IMG/VR virus record: IMGVR_UViG_3300023179_000162
Location: 1-49,123 of that record
Source: a virus
DNA: 49,123 nt
Direction: 5' to 3' (one strand)
In this document: positions 15,745 to 24,144 of the stretch, one piece after another
Layout: every line of letters begins with the position of its first letter
Position numbering within the stretch: position 1 is the first letter of the stretch
Program-made: the position numbers and the translations under genes
The notes under the pieces: model-generated
Seen by the model: the letters and a program-made list of their open reading frames with translations, nothing else
The model's database searches: none
What the model was told of the DNA's origin: nothing

Positions 15745-16095
15745 ATGGCAGGATATAATTTAATCCAAGAAATACGTAGGCTTGAAGAAGATTGTGAGCG
15801 TCTTGGTCTAATGATGTGTCACGCAAAGCATTTTTATAATGAATTTGGTGATGTAGTTGCAGTAAAACCAAAAGATGATGAAGCATTACCTTTGTATTCA
15901 CGTGATGCTGAAGTTTTTATTGGAACCATAAAAGATTTACAAATGTGGTTACGTGGTATAGAATGGGCACGTGGTTATGATGGTATGTTATTTGGCAAAA
16001 ACCATGATAAAAACCGTACAGTTAAAGAAGAAAAGTATCGTGCAGGACAAACATTTAAACTATTAGTAGAAGGAAAAGAAAGTGATAAACCTTGA
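15745..16095 (+). CDS. Hypothetical protein, 116 residues
   Basis: The protein begins with a helix (YNLIQEIRRLEEDCERLGLM) followed by a small alpha/beta region (DAEVFIGTIKDLQMWLRGIEWARG). The length and WLRGIEWARGYD segment recall small proteins in T4-like phages. The next gene overlaps its end by 14 bases. The function is unknown. Confidence 0.6.
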   Translation: MAGYNLIQEIRRLEEDCERLGLMMCHAKHFYNEFGDVVAVKPKDDEALPLYSRDAEVFIGTIKDLQMWLRGIEWARGYDGMLFGKNHDKNRTVKEEKYRAGQTFKLLVEGKESDKP

Positions 16096-16597
16096 AGATT
16101 ACATGAAAGCAATTAATTACAGAGTATCTGAGGGTACAGAATACCTTTGGAAATGCTTTGGTGACAATCCATTTACCTTATCATATTGGGATAATGATCA
16201 TGATGGAGTAAGTGCTGATATTACTTTTGACACACAAACACAAGAGGTATATTACGCCACTGTACATGATTACGCAAAAAGACGGTCATATCGTTTGATC
16301 AATCCTGATTACGTTGAAGCATATCGTCAAGAATGTAAAGATAAAAATGTAGTTGAGAATAATGCTTATGATGAAGTTAACTATGTTACGTTAGAAACTG
16401 ATGAGGACTTTATTGAAAAACTTAGTGCTATTGTAAATAAACAACCATACAACACCAAAGTGCAAGTACCACTTGAATTAGATAAAGAAGAAATGTATAA
16501 TCTAATGAGTTTAGCCCATGAGCGTGACATAACGCTAAACCAACTAGTGGAAAGCATGTTATGGGAAGCTATCAACAAACACGAAACTAAGGTGTAA
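16082..16597 (+). CDS. Hypothetical protein with ribbon-helix-helix-like C-terminus, 171 residues
   Basis: A GTG start at 16082 is favoured by AAGGAAAAG upstream; ATG at 16103 is the alternative. The last 45 residues (VQVPLELDKEEMYNLMSLAHERDITLNQLVESML) have a strand-helix-helix layout typical of CopG/Arc-like DNA binding proteins. The first part is unknown. A regulator role is inferred from that tail only. Confidence 0.55.
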   Translation: MINLEDYMKAINYRVSEGTEYLWKCFGDNPFTLSYWDNDHDGVSADITFDTQTQEVYYATVHDYAKRRSYRLINPDYVEAYRQECKDKNVVENNAYDEVNYVTLETDEDFIEKLSAIVNKQPYNTKVQVPLELDKEEMYNLMSLAHERDITLNQLVESMLWEAINKHETKV

Positions 16598-16599
16598 TT

Positions 16600-17943
16600 A
16601 TGCTTGAATCATGGATCTATAAGTTAAACGAGAGTAGTAGTCGTTTACATAAAGAATCAGTTATACAAGAAGTGTTAAATTTAGCCACACTTGGCGATGA
16701 AAATTGTAAGAACTTTCTTAAATTAGTGCATTTAGCTTATGATCCATTTACTACTTTTGGTGTAAAAGCTGTAGAACCAACTATTGGTATTGTCAATGCT
16801 GAAAACCCTTGGCAAGACTTTAGCTCATTGTTAGCAGAATTAGCTGTGCGTAGCTTAACAGGAAATGCAGCACATGATGCTATTGAAGCTATGAGCGTAC
16901 GATTTAATAGCCCAACATGGAATGATTTTTGTGTCAATGTAATTGGCAAAGATTTACGTTGCGGTATATCTGATAAAACTATTAACAAAATTTGTAAAAA
17001 TACTGAATACGAAATACCAATTTTTTCTTGCCAACTTGCCACTGATAGTGAAGGTCGCCCTGAAATGGTGGGTGTTAAACGTCTTGAACCTAAACTAGAT
17101 GGTGTACGTGTACTAATGGTTGTTATACCACCCTCTGACTATGATGATAGAATCGTTGTAACATGCTACAGTCGTAATGGTAAAGTATTCAATAATTTTA
17201 CGCACATCGAAGAAGAAGTAAAAAATAATTTTGTCCGTATGATTCGTCTAGCATCATCAAGTAATTTAAATACAGGATTTGTGCTTGATGGTGAAGTAAT
17301 GGGCGAATCATTTCAGGATTTAATGCGACAAGCACGTAGAAAAGACAATGCTGATGCTAGCGATAGTGTATTCCACGTGTTTGATATTCTTCCGCTAGTT
17401 GATTTTAGGCGTGGATATTGGAACGCACAATTAAGCAAACGAATTAAAATCTTAGAAGATATGCGTCCTGCTTTGGAAAATATGCCACATGTCAAGTTAT
17501 TGCCACATATTGTAGTTGATTTGGATATAGCTGAAGGTAAAGATCAATTACATCGTTACGCCAATGATTGCGTTGCACAAGGTTTTGAAGGTATCATGAT
17601 TAAAAGTGTGGATGCCCCATACGAATGCAAACGTAATAAATTTTGGTTAAAATGGAAACCAACCATTTCAGTTGACTTGCAAATTGTTGGAGTAGAAGCA
17701 GGTACAGGAAGAAATAAAGGACGTTTAGGCGCATTAATATGCGAAGGTGAAGATCATGGAAAGCACATTATGGTTAACGTTGGTAGTGGGTTTAGTGATG
17801 GTGATCGTGATGATTATTGGGTAAATCGTAATGTAATCGTTGGTCGCACTGTAGAAATTCTTGCTGATGCTGTAACACAAAATCAAGACGGTACGCACTC
17901 ATTAAGATTTCCAAGGTTTCTACGATTTAGAGATGACAAATGA
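16600..17943 (+). CDS. ATP-dependent DNA ligase (T4 gp30 type)
   Basis: This 447-residue enzyme seals nicks in DNA using ATP. The active-site motif EPKLDGVRV places the AMP-accepting Lys at about residue 165, as in T4 ligase. Other ligase motifs follow: VLDGEVMG near 230, FEGIMIKSVDAPYE near 330 and FWLKWKPTISVDLQIVG (the final KxK-type motif). The N-terminal domain resembles T4 gp30. It starts two bases after the preceding stop, and its stop overlaps the next gene. Its place in a run of small accessory genes is unusual compared with T4. Confidence 0.88.
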   Translation: MLESWIYKLNESSSRLHKESVIQEVLNLATLGDENCKNFLKLVHLAYDPFTTFGVKAVEPTIGIVNAENPWQDFSSLLAELAVRSLTGNAAHDAIEAMSVRFNSPTWNDFCVNVIGKDLRCGISDKTINKICKNTEYEIPIFSCQLATDSEGRPEMVGVKRLEPKLDGVRVLMVVIPPSDYDDRIVVTCYSRNGKVFNNFTHIEEEVKNNFVRMIRLASSSNLNTGFVLDGEVMGESFQDLMRQARRKDNADASDSVFHVFDILPLVDFRRGYWNAQLSKRIKILEDMRPALENMPHVKLLPHIVVDLDIAEGKDQLHRYANDCVAQGFEGIMIKSVDAPYECKRNKFWLKWKPTISVDLQIVGVEAGTGRNKGRLGALICEGEDHGKHIMVNVGSGFSDGDRDDYWVNRNVIVGRTVEILADAVTQNQDGTHSLRFPRFLRFRDDK

Positions 17944-18188
17944 TTGTCAATGTTTTTAATATTGATGAACCATGGGTGTTTAATTGGTTTACTTCGCTAT
18001 GCAAAGAACACGAATATAAGTTCATCGTAAAATTAACTATAAAAGATTCGTTATCGATTAAAGTAAGTGATCGTTTAAATGAGTTATCCAAAATTACTAA
18101 TTATAACTTTTATTTGAGTGATGAAAGTGATATCATGGTAGACATACCTGACGAGGAAATTACGTACATTAAATTGAAATATACATAA
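17940..18188 (+). CDS. Small hypothetical protein, possible distant relative of the 41-46 kb array family
   Basis: This 82-residue protein overlaps the ligase stop. It has a helix near the start (WVFNWFTSLCKEH), alternating strands and ends with DEEITYIKLKYT. That ending fits the loose pattern aromatic-x-x-L-K-Tyr of the array proteins. The match is weak and the first half differs, so the relation is tentative. Confidence 0.55.
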   Translation: MIVNVFNIDEPWVFNWFTSLCKEHEYKFIVKLTIKDSLSIKVSDRLNELSKITNYNFYLSDESDIMVDIPDEEITYIKLKYT

Positions 18189-18197
18189 AGGAAAAAT

Positions 18198-19451
18198 ATG
18201 GTTACGTTAGTTAAACATGAATGGCATAGTGTTGATAGTCAATTTGCCGTTGAGCTTGATATAGACTTGTTACAAGAAATTTATCCTGATAAAGATGAGG
18301 ATGAGCTACAGTCTATTTTAGAAGCAATCGAAGATGGTACATACGATATTGATGAGCTTATCGAACATGCTTGGGATAATGATGTTGAAATTATGTGGGA
18401 ACGTCAATATGATGATTGGTATAGTGACCGTAAAGGTGGGTATGAAGTTACCTATGAACTAGGTGATGAAAATAGTTGGCACAGTGAACCTGAACCACCC
18501 GCACCTACACATAAATGCACCAAATGTCGTTGGAAAGGTAGCAAATACGAAACCAAAACTGAATTTTATAATGAAGATGGATCCATTCACACTGAGGATG
18601 AACTAGAATTTCATCACACGGGTGATGTATGCCCAATGTGCGATAGTGCAGTAGAACTTACTCCTGAAGGTCTTGAGAAAGAAGCCAAAATGCAAAAAAT
18701 TTACCAAGAACTTGATGAAATTGAAGTTGATGAGTCTGAAGATGAAGATATCACCAATTTAGAAAATGAATTAGATGAATTAAGAAACTCTACAGATGAT
18801 GACGAACAATCAGAGTATCAACGTATTCATCCTGCGGGAGAATATATCATACGTATTTTTGCTCGCACTACAGAATTAGGTATTGGAACAATTACTAAAG
18901 AACAGTATGAACATTGGAGCAAAGATGAGCACACTTTTGATTTAGGTTCTGCTATCAATGAAGAGTATGACTTTGATGAAAATGAAACACCTGAAGCAGC
19001 ACGTTTTACAAGTAGTGGATATTATGAATTTAATGACGTTGCAGACTTTTATGGTATGGAAGAAGATTCAACTGTTGAAATTATTAACAGTGATGGTGAA
19101 ACAATTTTTGAAGGTGAATTTTCAGAAATTTTTGAAATTGGTCATGGTGATGAAGAATCCTACTATGAATGTAGCAACGAAGTAGATGAAATTTATCCAC
19201 AAACTTACGGTAAAGGTTACTACCTTATGTACAAACAAGGTGGTAAAGGTGGCTCATACCAACATACATTGACTGTTACTGATAATTTAGACTTAGCTAA
19301 ATTTAGAATTGACACAGTAGATTTAGATGGATCTACACACATTAAAACCATTTACTACGATAACGTTGCACTTGATGATGAAGGTATTGATGAAGAGTAC
19401 AATAATTGGAGAGGACAGTGGGCTGATTATTCAGTACATGAAGTTAAGTAA
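18198..19451 (+). CDS. Large acidic protein with zinc-ribbon-like region, 417 residues
   Basis: The protein is very rich in Asp and Glu. A CTKC and CPMC pair around residues 112 and 147 suggests a zinc ribbon. Before and after it are acidic helices (DEDELQSILEAIEDG, NLENELDELRNS) and beta segments (YYLMYKQGGKGGSYQ). It could be a DNA mimic or scaffolding regulator, but no family was recognised. AAAGGAAAAAT precedes the start. A terminator-like hairpin follows. Confidence 0.65.
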   Translation: MVTLVKHEWHSVDSQFAVELDIDLLQEIYPDKDEDELQSILEAIEDGTYDIDELIEHAWDNDVEIMWERQYDDWYSDRKGGYEVTYELGDENSWHSEPEPPAPTHKCTKCRWKGSKYETKTEFYNEDGSIHTEDELEFHHTGDVCPMCDSAVELTPEGLEKEAKMQKIYQELDEIEVDESEDEDITNLENELDELRNSTDDDEQSEYQRIHPAGEYIIRIFARTTELGIGTITKEQYEHWSKDEHTFDLGSAINEEYDFDENETPEAARFTSSGYYEFNDVADFYGMEEDSTVEIINSDGETIFEGEFSEIFEIGHGDEESYYECSNEVDEIYPQTYGKGYYLMYKQGGKGGSYQHTLTVTDNLDLAKFRIDTVDLDGSTHIKTIYYDNVALDDEGIDEEYNNWRGQWADYSVHEVK

Positions 19452-19473
19452 TATCTAAATTAGTTGTTGTATC

Positions 19474-19498
19474 AAGGGGGTTATTATATAATCCCCTT
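19474..19498 (+). terminator. GGGG/CCCC hairpin
   Basis: AAGGGG and CCCCTT pair around a 13-base AT-rich loop, with an extra G-U pair possible. It lies 23 bases after the acidic protein and before the next AGGAGG site. Confidence 0.5.
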
Positions 19499-19514
19499 AT
19501 TATTAGGAGGAATT

Positions 19515-19766
19515 ATGGGATCGTTCAATCGTAAAATTGTTGAATCATTAGACGTTCTTAATAAAATATTGGTTGTTATCTTTATCACTATGGCAGGGAT
19601 AACGTTCTTTGGTGAAGTATTTGATAATTTTATTCCTGCACTTATGTCTGCTTTAGGCATTCTTATTGTTGGTATTGTCACATGTGGTTATACTGCAATA
19701 CTAATCAATGTCAATCAAAATATACAAGCTATGCGGGATAAAATTAATCCTGCTCCTATGGAGTAA
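19515..19766 (+). CDS. Small membrane protein, 83 residues
   Basis: The ATG at 19515 follows AGGAGG and is preferred over TTG at 19464. Two transmembrane helices span roughly residues 17-35 and 39-61, with a polar end. The function is unknown. The next gene starts right at its stop. Confidence 0.6.
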   Translation: MGSFNRKIVESLDVLNKILVVIFITMAGITFFGEVFDNFIPALMSALGILIVGIVTCGYTAILINVNQNIQAMRDKINPAPME

Positions 19767-20012
19767 ATGATGAAAAATATTTTTGGTTATATCGTATGGT
19801 CAGCTAGTCAATGGCAAAAAGAAACTTGGTTAATTATTTTTTGCTTTGTGGTAGGTATTTCTAGCGCAATTGTACAACAACCTTATATATTTCTTGCATG
19901 TATGACTTTGGTTCCAATAATTGGTATAGGTACTATCATTAAGGAAAAAATAAGTAAAAGTTATCTTAAATTTAAACGTATTAAAGAAGCTAGCGAAGAT
20001 TGTCCATTATGA
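19767..20012 (+). CDS. Small membrane protein, 81 residues
   Basis: Two hydrophobic segments (WLIIFCFVVGISSAI and YIFLACMTLVPIIGIG) are followed by a basic tail (KEKISKSYLKFKRIK). It is probably an inner-membrane protein with a cytoplasmic tail. It overlaps the next start by four bases. Confidence 0.6.
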   Translation: MMKNIFGYIVWSASQWQKETWLIIFCFVVGISSAIVQQPYIFLACMTLVPIIGIGTIIKEKISKSYLKFKRIKEASEDCPL

Positions 20013-20455
20013 GAGAAACACTTTATAAAAAAGTTGGACGTAGGTACTTTCCTGTTAGTGAAGATGACCCTAGTTTCTATAATGCCTTTATTAAAGGTTG
20101 TCATTTGGTTATCAGCGACCCTGGCCGCTCTATCCGCAAATACAACATAGACCCTGAATTTGCTCCATTAATTGCTGCAGCAACATTTGCACGTGAGGCA
20201 ATAAGCAAATCACTACGTGACAGTTTAGAAGCACGTCCTTCTAAAATACCTTTAACAGAAGAACAACGTAATGCATGGGATAAACTGTCTAAAGCATTTG
20301 GTGAAGAATGTCATCCAATACAATATCCTAGTATATACGAAGCAGTTGAGTGTGGATTATCTGCACTTGTAAGTGAAGCTGCAGAAAAATTACAAAACCC
20401 CACCGTAAAAGCAGCATATGATAATTTTATGCTAGTCTACCAACTTACAAAATAA
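20009..20455 (+). CDS. Conserved phage hypothetical protein, 148 residues
   Basis: The ATG at 20009 overlaps the previous stop. The protein begins LYKKVGRRYFPVSEDD and has CHLVISDPGRSIRKYNIDPEFAPLIAA, a pattern recurring in phage proteins of unknown function. The rest is helical. It ends one base before a possible pseudogene. Confidence 0.6.
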   Translation: MRETLYKKVGRRYFPVSEDDPSFYNAFIKGCHLVISDPGRSIRKYNIDPEFAPLIAAATFAREAISKSLRDSLEARPSKIPLTEEQRNAWDKLSKAFGEECHPIQYPSIYEAVECGLSALVSEAAEKLQNPTVKAAYDNFMLVYQLTK

Positions 20456-20655
20456 TGTCATTTTTATACAAAATAACTACATGCTGTGCCATACTAATAT
20501 TAGGTAGAAATGCTTTGCTCTTTTTAGACAAAACATTTGCAGATAAGGAAATCTTGCCATAGCAAGAAATACGCTATTATCACACAGATCATTCGGCATT
20601 ATGCGCCGATGGTATAACTATGTACGGTAAATGCAGTAGAAAAAGCGATAAATAA
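20455..20655 (+). pseudogene. Small secreted-type ORF interrupted by an amber codon
   Basis: The ATG at 20455 overlaps the previous stop. A hydrophobic N-terminal stretch (LYKITTCCAILILGRNALLF) is followed by a TAG at 20560-20562. The same frame stays open after it for 30 codons, including YYHTDHSALCADGIT and KCSRK, and ends at TAA 20653. The parts read like one signal-peptide protein broken by a single nonsense codon. Readthrough is possible; TAG is used as a stop elsewhere here. Confidence 0.45.
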
Positions 20656-20661
20656 TATTCT

Positions 20662-22269
20662 ATGCTCAGAGATTTTTTCACTTTTAGTCGTTGGACATTG
20701 TTTGTTGCATTAGCTATAAGTATTATAGCAGCATACTATAGTATCATTGGATTAACTGCAATATTTGCAGGTGCTTTTGTTTCTATTGTTGTTATGGGAA
20801 CTGTGCTTGAAGTTGCCAAAGTTACTACTACCGTATGGTTGCACAAATATTGGTCACGATCAGGTTATACTATAAAGTTATACCTTACTTCAGCAGTCAT
20901 TACCTTAGCGTTTTTGACTAGTATGGGTATTTTTGGTTTCTTATCAAAAGCACATATTGATCAAGGTGTGCCAACAAGTGATGTAGCATCACAAGTATCT
21001 TTATATGATGAAAAAATTAAAACTGAACGTGATAATATTGAAACTGCACGTAAAGCTTTACAACAAATGGATAGCCAAGTGGATCAATTGCTTTCACGTG
21101 GTACTACTGAACAAAATGCAGAAAGAGCTGTAGTAATTCGTAGACAACAATCTAAAGAACGCACTGCCCTACAAAATGATATAGCAAAATCACAAGAAAC
21201 AATACGCAAACTTAACGAAGAACGTGCACCTATTGCTAGCCAACTACGTAAAGTAGAGGCTGAGGTTGGTCCAATTAAATACATTGCAGCACTTATCTAT
21301 GGTGATAACCCCGATCAATCCTTACTAGAAAGAGCAGTACGTTGGGTAACTATTGTTATTGTTGCTGTATTTGACCCATTGGCGATTATTTCAATTCTTG
21401 CTGCTAATAATTCACTAGCATGGGAAAGAGAAGATCGTGTTAAAAAACGTAAAGAAGATGAACCAACCATTGAACAAGATGACGCACCAATAACTACAGA
21501 CGATAAAATTGTAGACACTGAACCAAATAATTTACCCGAAGAACAACCTGAAACAAGGGTAGAGCAAGTTTACTTAACTAAAAAATGGGTTGATAAAGTT
21601 CCAAACATATCGTTTCCGCATCAAGTATACAGAGCACCTGAACCTACCGTATTTAAAAGACCTGTAGTTGAAGAACCTAAAATTATTAATCCTGATGAAG
21701 CGTTTGCAGGATTACCCAAAGCTACGATACCTGAAGTGCAACCAATTAAAGCTGAACCAACAATCGATGATATTAGCTTAACTGCTGATAGTACGATTAA
21801 TGTAACTGAAGCTGATAAATTAAAATTTAAACCTGTACATTTAACAACTACAAATAATAGTGAAATTATTACAGAAAATGTAACTAAGCTTAAACCCTTG
21901 TTTAAGTCAACTGATGAGTATGTAAATTACGATGGTAAAAGTATGAGTATGTCAGCGTTAAAAGGAATCAGACCTGATTTGATACATCCTGCTGACCAAC
22001 CATGGCCTAACCAAATTAATTTTGGTGCGACATTTCCTGAGCAAGCACTAAGTGGTGATACATACATTCGTATAGATAAATTGCCACACATCGTTTATAA
22101 ATTTAATGGTAGTAAGTGGATTGTTGTCAATAAACAACAAAATACAACATACTTGTCACATGAAGGCTATATTGATTATTTAATTGAGTGTATTAAAAAT
22201 GGCAGCATGGATATTGATACACTGACAGAAAGTGAACAAGAAGAAATTGAGCGCAAACTTTCTGCTTGA
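20662..22269 (+). CDS. Membrane protein with coiled coil and conserved C-terminal domain, 535 residues
   Basis: Three hydrophobic segments lie in the first 100 residues (WTLFVALAISIIAAYY, then a Gly/Val-rich one, then a SAVITLAFLTSMGIFGF one). A long coiled-coil region follows (about 110-215), then another membrane helix (WVTIVIVAVFDPLAIISILAA). A Pro/Glu-rich middle leads to a C-terminal domain with SGDTYIRIDKLPHIVYKFNG and EGYIDYLIECIKNG, a domain found in other T4-like phage proteins. It probably sits in the host inner membrane. Its function is unknown. A GATAAATA motif 8 bases upstream gives no clear ribosome site. Confidence 0.65.
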   Translation: MLRDFFTFSRWTLFVALAISIIAAYYSIIGLTAIFAGAFVSIVVMGTVLEVAKVTTTVWLHKYWSRSGYTIKLYLTSAVITLAFLTSMGIFGFLSKAHIDQGVPTSDVASQVSLYDEKIKTERDNIETARKALQQMDSQVDQLLSRGTTEQNAERAVVIRRQQSKERTALQNDIAKSQETIRKLNEERAPIASQLRKVEAEVGPIKYIAALIYGDNPDQSLLERAVRWVTIVIVAVFDPLAIISILAANNSLAWEREDRVKKRKEDEPTIEQDDAPITTDDKIVDTEPNNLPEEQPETRVEQVYLTKKWVDKVPNISFPHQVYRAPEPTVFKRPVVEEPKIINPDEAFAGLPKATIPEVQPIKAEPTIDDISLTADSTINVTEADKLKFKPVHLTTTNNSEIITENVTKLKPLFKSTDEYVNYDGKSMSMSALKGIRPDLIHPADQPWPNQINFGATFPEQALSGDTYIRIDKLPHIVYKFNGSKWIVVNKQQNTTYLSHEGYIDYLIECIKNGSMDIDTLTESEQEEIERKLSA

Positions 22270-22294
22270 CAAGTTATCTAAATTACTGTAATAT
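22266..22294 (+). promoter_or_regulatory. Sigma70-like promoter of the conserved-spacer family, overlapping a stop codon
   Basis: TTGACA (22266-22271), a 17-base spacer with TATCTAAATT and TAATAT (22289-22294). The upstream gene ends in GCT-TGA with its TGA inside the -35 box. Confidence 0.6.
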
Positions 22295-22326
22295 CTAATC
22301 ATTCAAAAAACTTTAGTGAGGAAACT

Positions 22327-23010
22327 ATGAAAAAATCATTGTTGATGGTGGCTTTGTTATCAACTGTACTTGGTGGGTGTGGTACTGCCTCAAAATTATT
22401 AAGTGATGGTGGTATTTCAAGTGGTCAACAAACTGCGATCAGTGAGCAACGTGTTACACAAGACTTTAAGCGCAGAGGTGTTAAAGTTGAGTATAGTTTG
22501 TTCCTACGTGAACTTAAATCAATTGAAGTGACAGGATATGCTCCTGTGTGGGGTAATAGTCCTAGTGCCACTGAAAGTGCATACAAGGTTGCTGAACTAG
22601 ATGCTAAGAAAAAATTAGTTGATTTTATTTGGAAAGAAACAGTAGCTAGTGAAACTAGCGTAAACATGATTAGCAAATCACTAGAACGTGCTCGTGACCA
22701 AAAGACTAATCGTATTGCAAGCAACTATGACAATCAAAATGTTTCAGTAAGTGACATTGACGTAGAAGGTAAACCTACCCAAGCTGCAGGTACTCCCCAA
22801 AATGTAAATGTTGCAACACGCAATGATGCAGTGGAAATTGCTACTACGATGAACAGTGTTATTCGCAGTAATAATAAAGGTATTCTTAGTGGGTTACGAT
22901 TGGTTGATAATGCAGTAATTGATGGAGGTAGAGTAGTAACAGTTGTATATCGTTGGGATGCTAAGCATTCAGGTGATATTCAGGATGTTCGTCGCATGAT
23001 GAGTCGCTAA
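22327..23010 (+). CDS. LPP20-like lipoprotein, 227 residues
   Basis: A lipoprotein signal (KKSLLMVALLSTVLGGC) puts the lipid-modified Cys at 18. The mature part has IEVTGYAPVWGNSPSATESAYKVAELDAKKKLV, typical of LPP20/FlgP-type outer-membrane lipoproteins with many Ala spaced along helices. It has its own promoter and GTGAGGAA site. Its neighbour is a secreted FlgT-like protein, so both probably act in the envelope. Phage lipoproteins of this kind may alter the surface, for example by blocking entry of other phages; this is inference. Confidence 0.65.
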   Translation: MKKSLLMVALLSTVLGGCGTASKLLSDGGISSGQQTAISEQRVTQDFKRRGVKVEYSLFLRELKSIEVTGYAPVWGNSPSATESAYKVAELDAKKKLVDFIWKETVASETSVNMISKSLERARDQKTNRIASNYDNQNVSVSDIDVEGKPTQAAGTPQNVNVATRNDAVEIATTMNSVIRSNNKGILSGLRLVDNAVIDGGRVVTVVYRWDAKHSGDIQDVRRMMSR

Positions 23011-23011
23011 C

Positions 23012-24130
23012 ATGAAAAAACTTCTTGCCGCCACCTTACTTGCAGTACCTTGCTCAGCCAAAGCACTTGATATAGATGTATGGACAATTATCAGTGTAAC
23101 CAAATTTTTGGTTGAGCAGGTAGGAAAAGAACCACCTACCCAACGTGTTCGTGTACAAGTTGAAGCAGACACTGTACAAAGTGCTCAACAAGGAGCATGG
23201 CGTGAAGCATGTAATCAAACATGGGGCAGCACTGTTATTACTGACCGCAGTGCAGTAAATGGTCGATTACAAACTGACAGAGTGGCTAGTAGTTCAAGTT
23301 GCTTTGTAAAAAACTATAGTGTTATTAATTCTGATGTATTGACCAATGCTTATGGACAGAAAAAATATCGTGTTGAAATGGATGTAACCACTTCACCTAA
23401 TAATATAGATGGTAGGTTATTAGGTAATTCAACTGATACAAAACAACTACAGGGTGATCAACATCAAGCTGCCATACAATCTTTAGTGCAAAGTAGACGT
23501 TCGCAGGATAATTTAATTCGTGCTTATTTAAATTATTATCCTGAAGGTGCGTGGGATGTTGAAGTAAAAAGTGTACAAAGTGGGGTACAAAATACACAAG
23601 CATTTTTACGTGTAGCATATGAATATAAATTAAGTTACAAATTTATGCATGGTTTATGGCAAGTACTTGACAAAATGAAAGTACCACCTAATAGTATCAA
23701 TGTATTAGATAAACGTTGCTTTACTGAAGGTAGTCGATATGATGCAGCTTGTAATAGCTTTTACAGTAAAAACTCAGCAGGTGTGCGTAGCGTAAAACTT
23801 ACTATGCGTCAATCAGGACATTTGTTTGGCGAAAGTGATACGTTAACATTGACCGAAGCAAATTATCAAAGTTTGTCTAACGAATTGACAAAATTAAGAG
23901 GTGCAGTTATTCAATTTAATTTTAAAGATGCAGGTGGTAATGTATTATTAAAAGCATGTGATCGAAATGTTAGTATGAATACCGTGATGTTACAAGGTAG
24001 TAATACAGGATTGATTCAGGGTGATAGGTATACACAAAATGTATTGCAACTAAATTTAAATGACATTGATTTAGACAATCTTAAAAATTATCAATCACTT
24101 GAAGCTAAAGTATCGAGCACCTGTTATTAG
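23012..24130 (+). CDS. Secreted protein with FlgT_N-like domain, 372 residues
   Basis: A cleavable signal peptide (KKLLAATLLAVPCSAKALD) is present. The next region has AREACNQTWGS-like spacing (QGAWREACNQTWGSTVI), then SSSCFVKNYSVINSDV and KKYRVEMDVTTSP. This order, an Ala-spaced helix, a G-x-V-xx-Y-x-V strand and a paired strand, is the layout of the FlgT N-terminal domain. The C-terminal half is not recognised. It starts two bases after the lipoprotein and is probably periplasmic. Confidence 0.55.
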   Translation: MKKLLAATLLAVPCSAKALDIDVWTIISVTKFLVEQVGKEPPTQRVRVQVEADTVQSAQQGAWREACNQTWGSTVITDRSAVNGRLQTDRVASSSSCFVKNYSVINSDVLTNAYGQKKYRVEMDVTTSPNNIDGRLLGNSTDTKQLQGDQHQAAIQSLVQSRRSQDNLIRAYLNYYPEGAWDVEVKSVQSGVQNTQAFLRVAYEYKLSYKFMHGLWQVLDKMKVPPNSINVLDKRCFTEGSRYDAACNSFYSKNSAGVRSVKLTMRQSGHLFGESDTLTLTEANYQSLSNELTKLRGAVIQFNFKDAGGNVLLKACDRNVSMNTVMLQGSNTGLIQGDRYTQNVLQLNLNDIDLDNLKNYQSLEAKVSSTCY

Positions 24131-24144
24131 GGATAAGTAATTAT

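Noticed and set aside
16737-17042. Minus-strand frame opposite the DNA ligase
   Set aside because: It is a shadow of the conserved ligase N-terminal domain with no start signal.
20560-20562. General recoding of TAG in this phage
   Set aside because: Several tightly packed genes end with TAG (for example at 7470 and 36750), so TAG acts as a stop.
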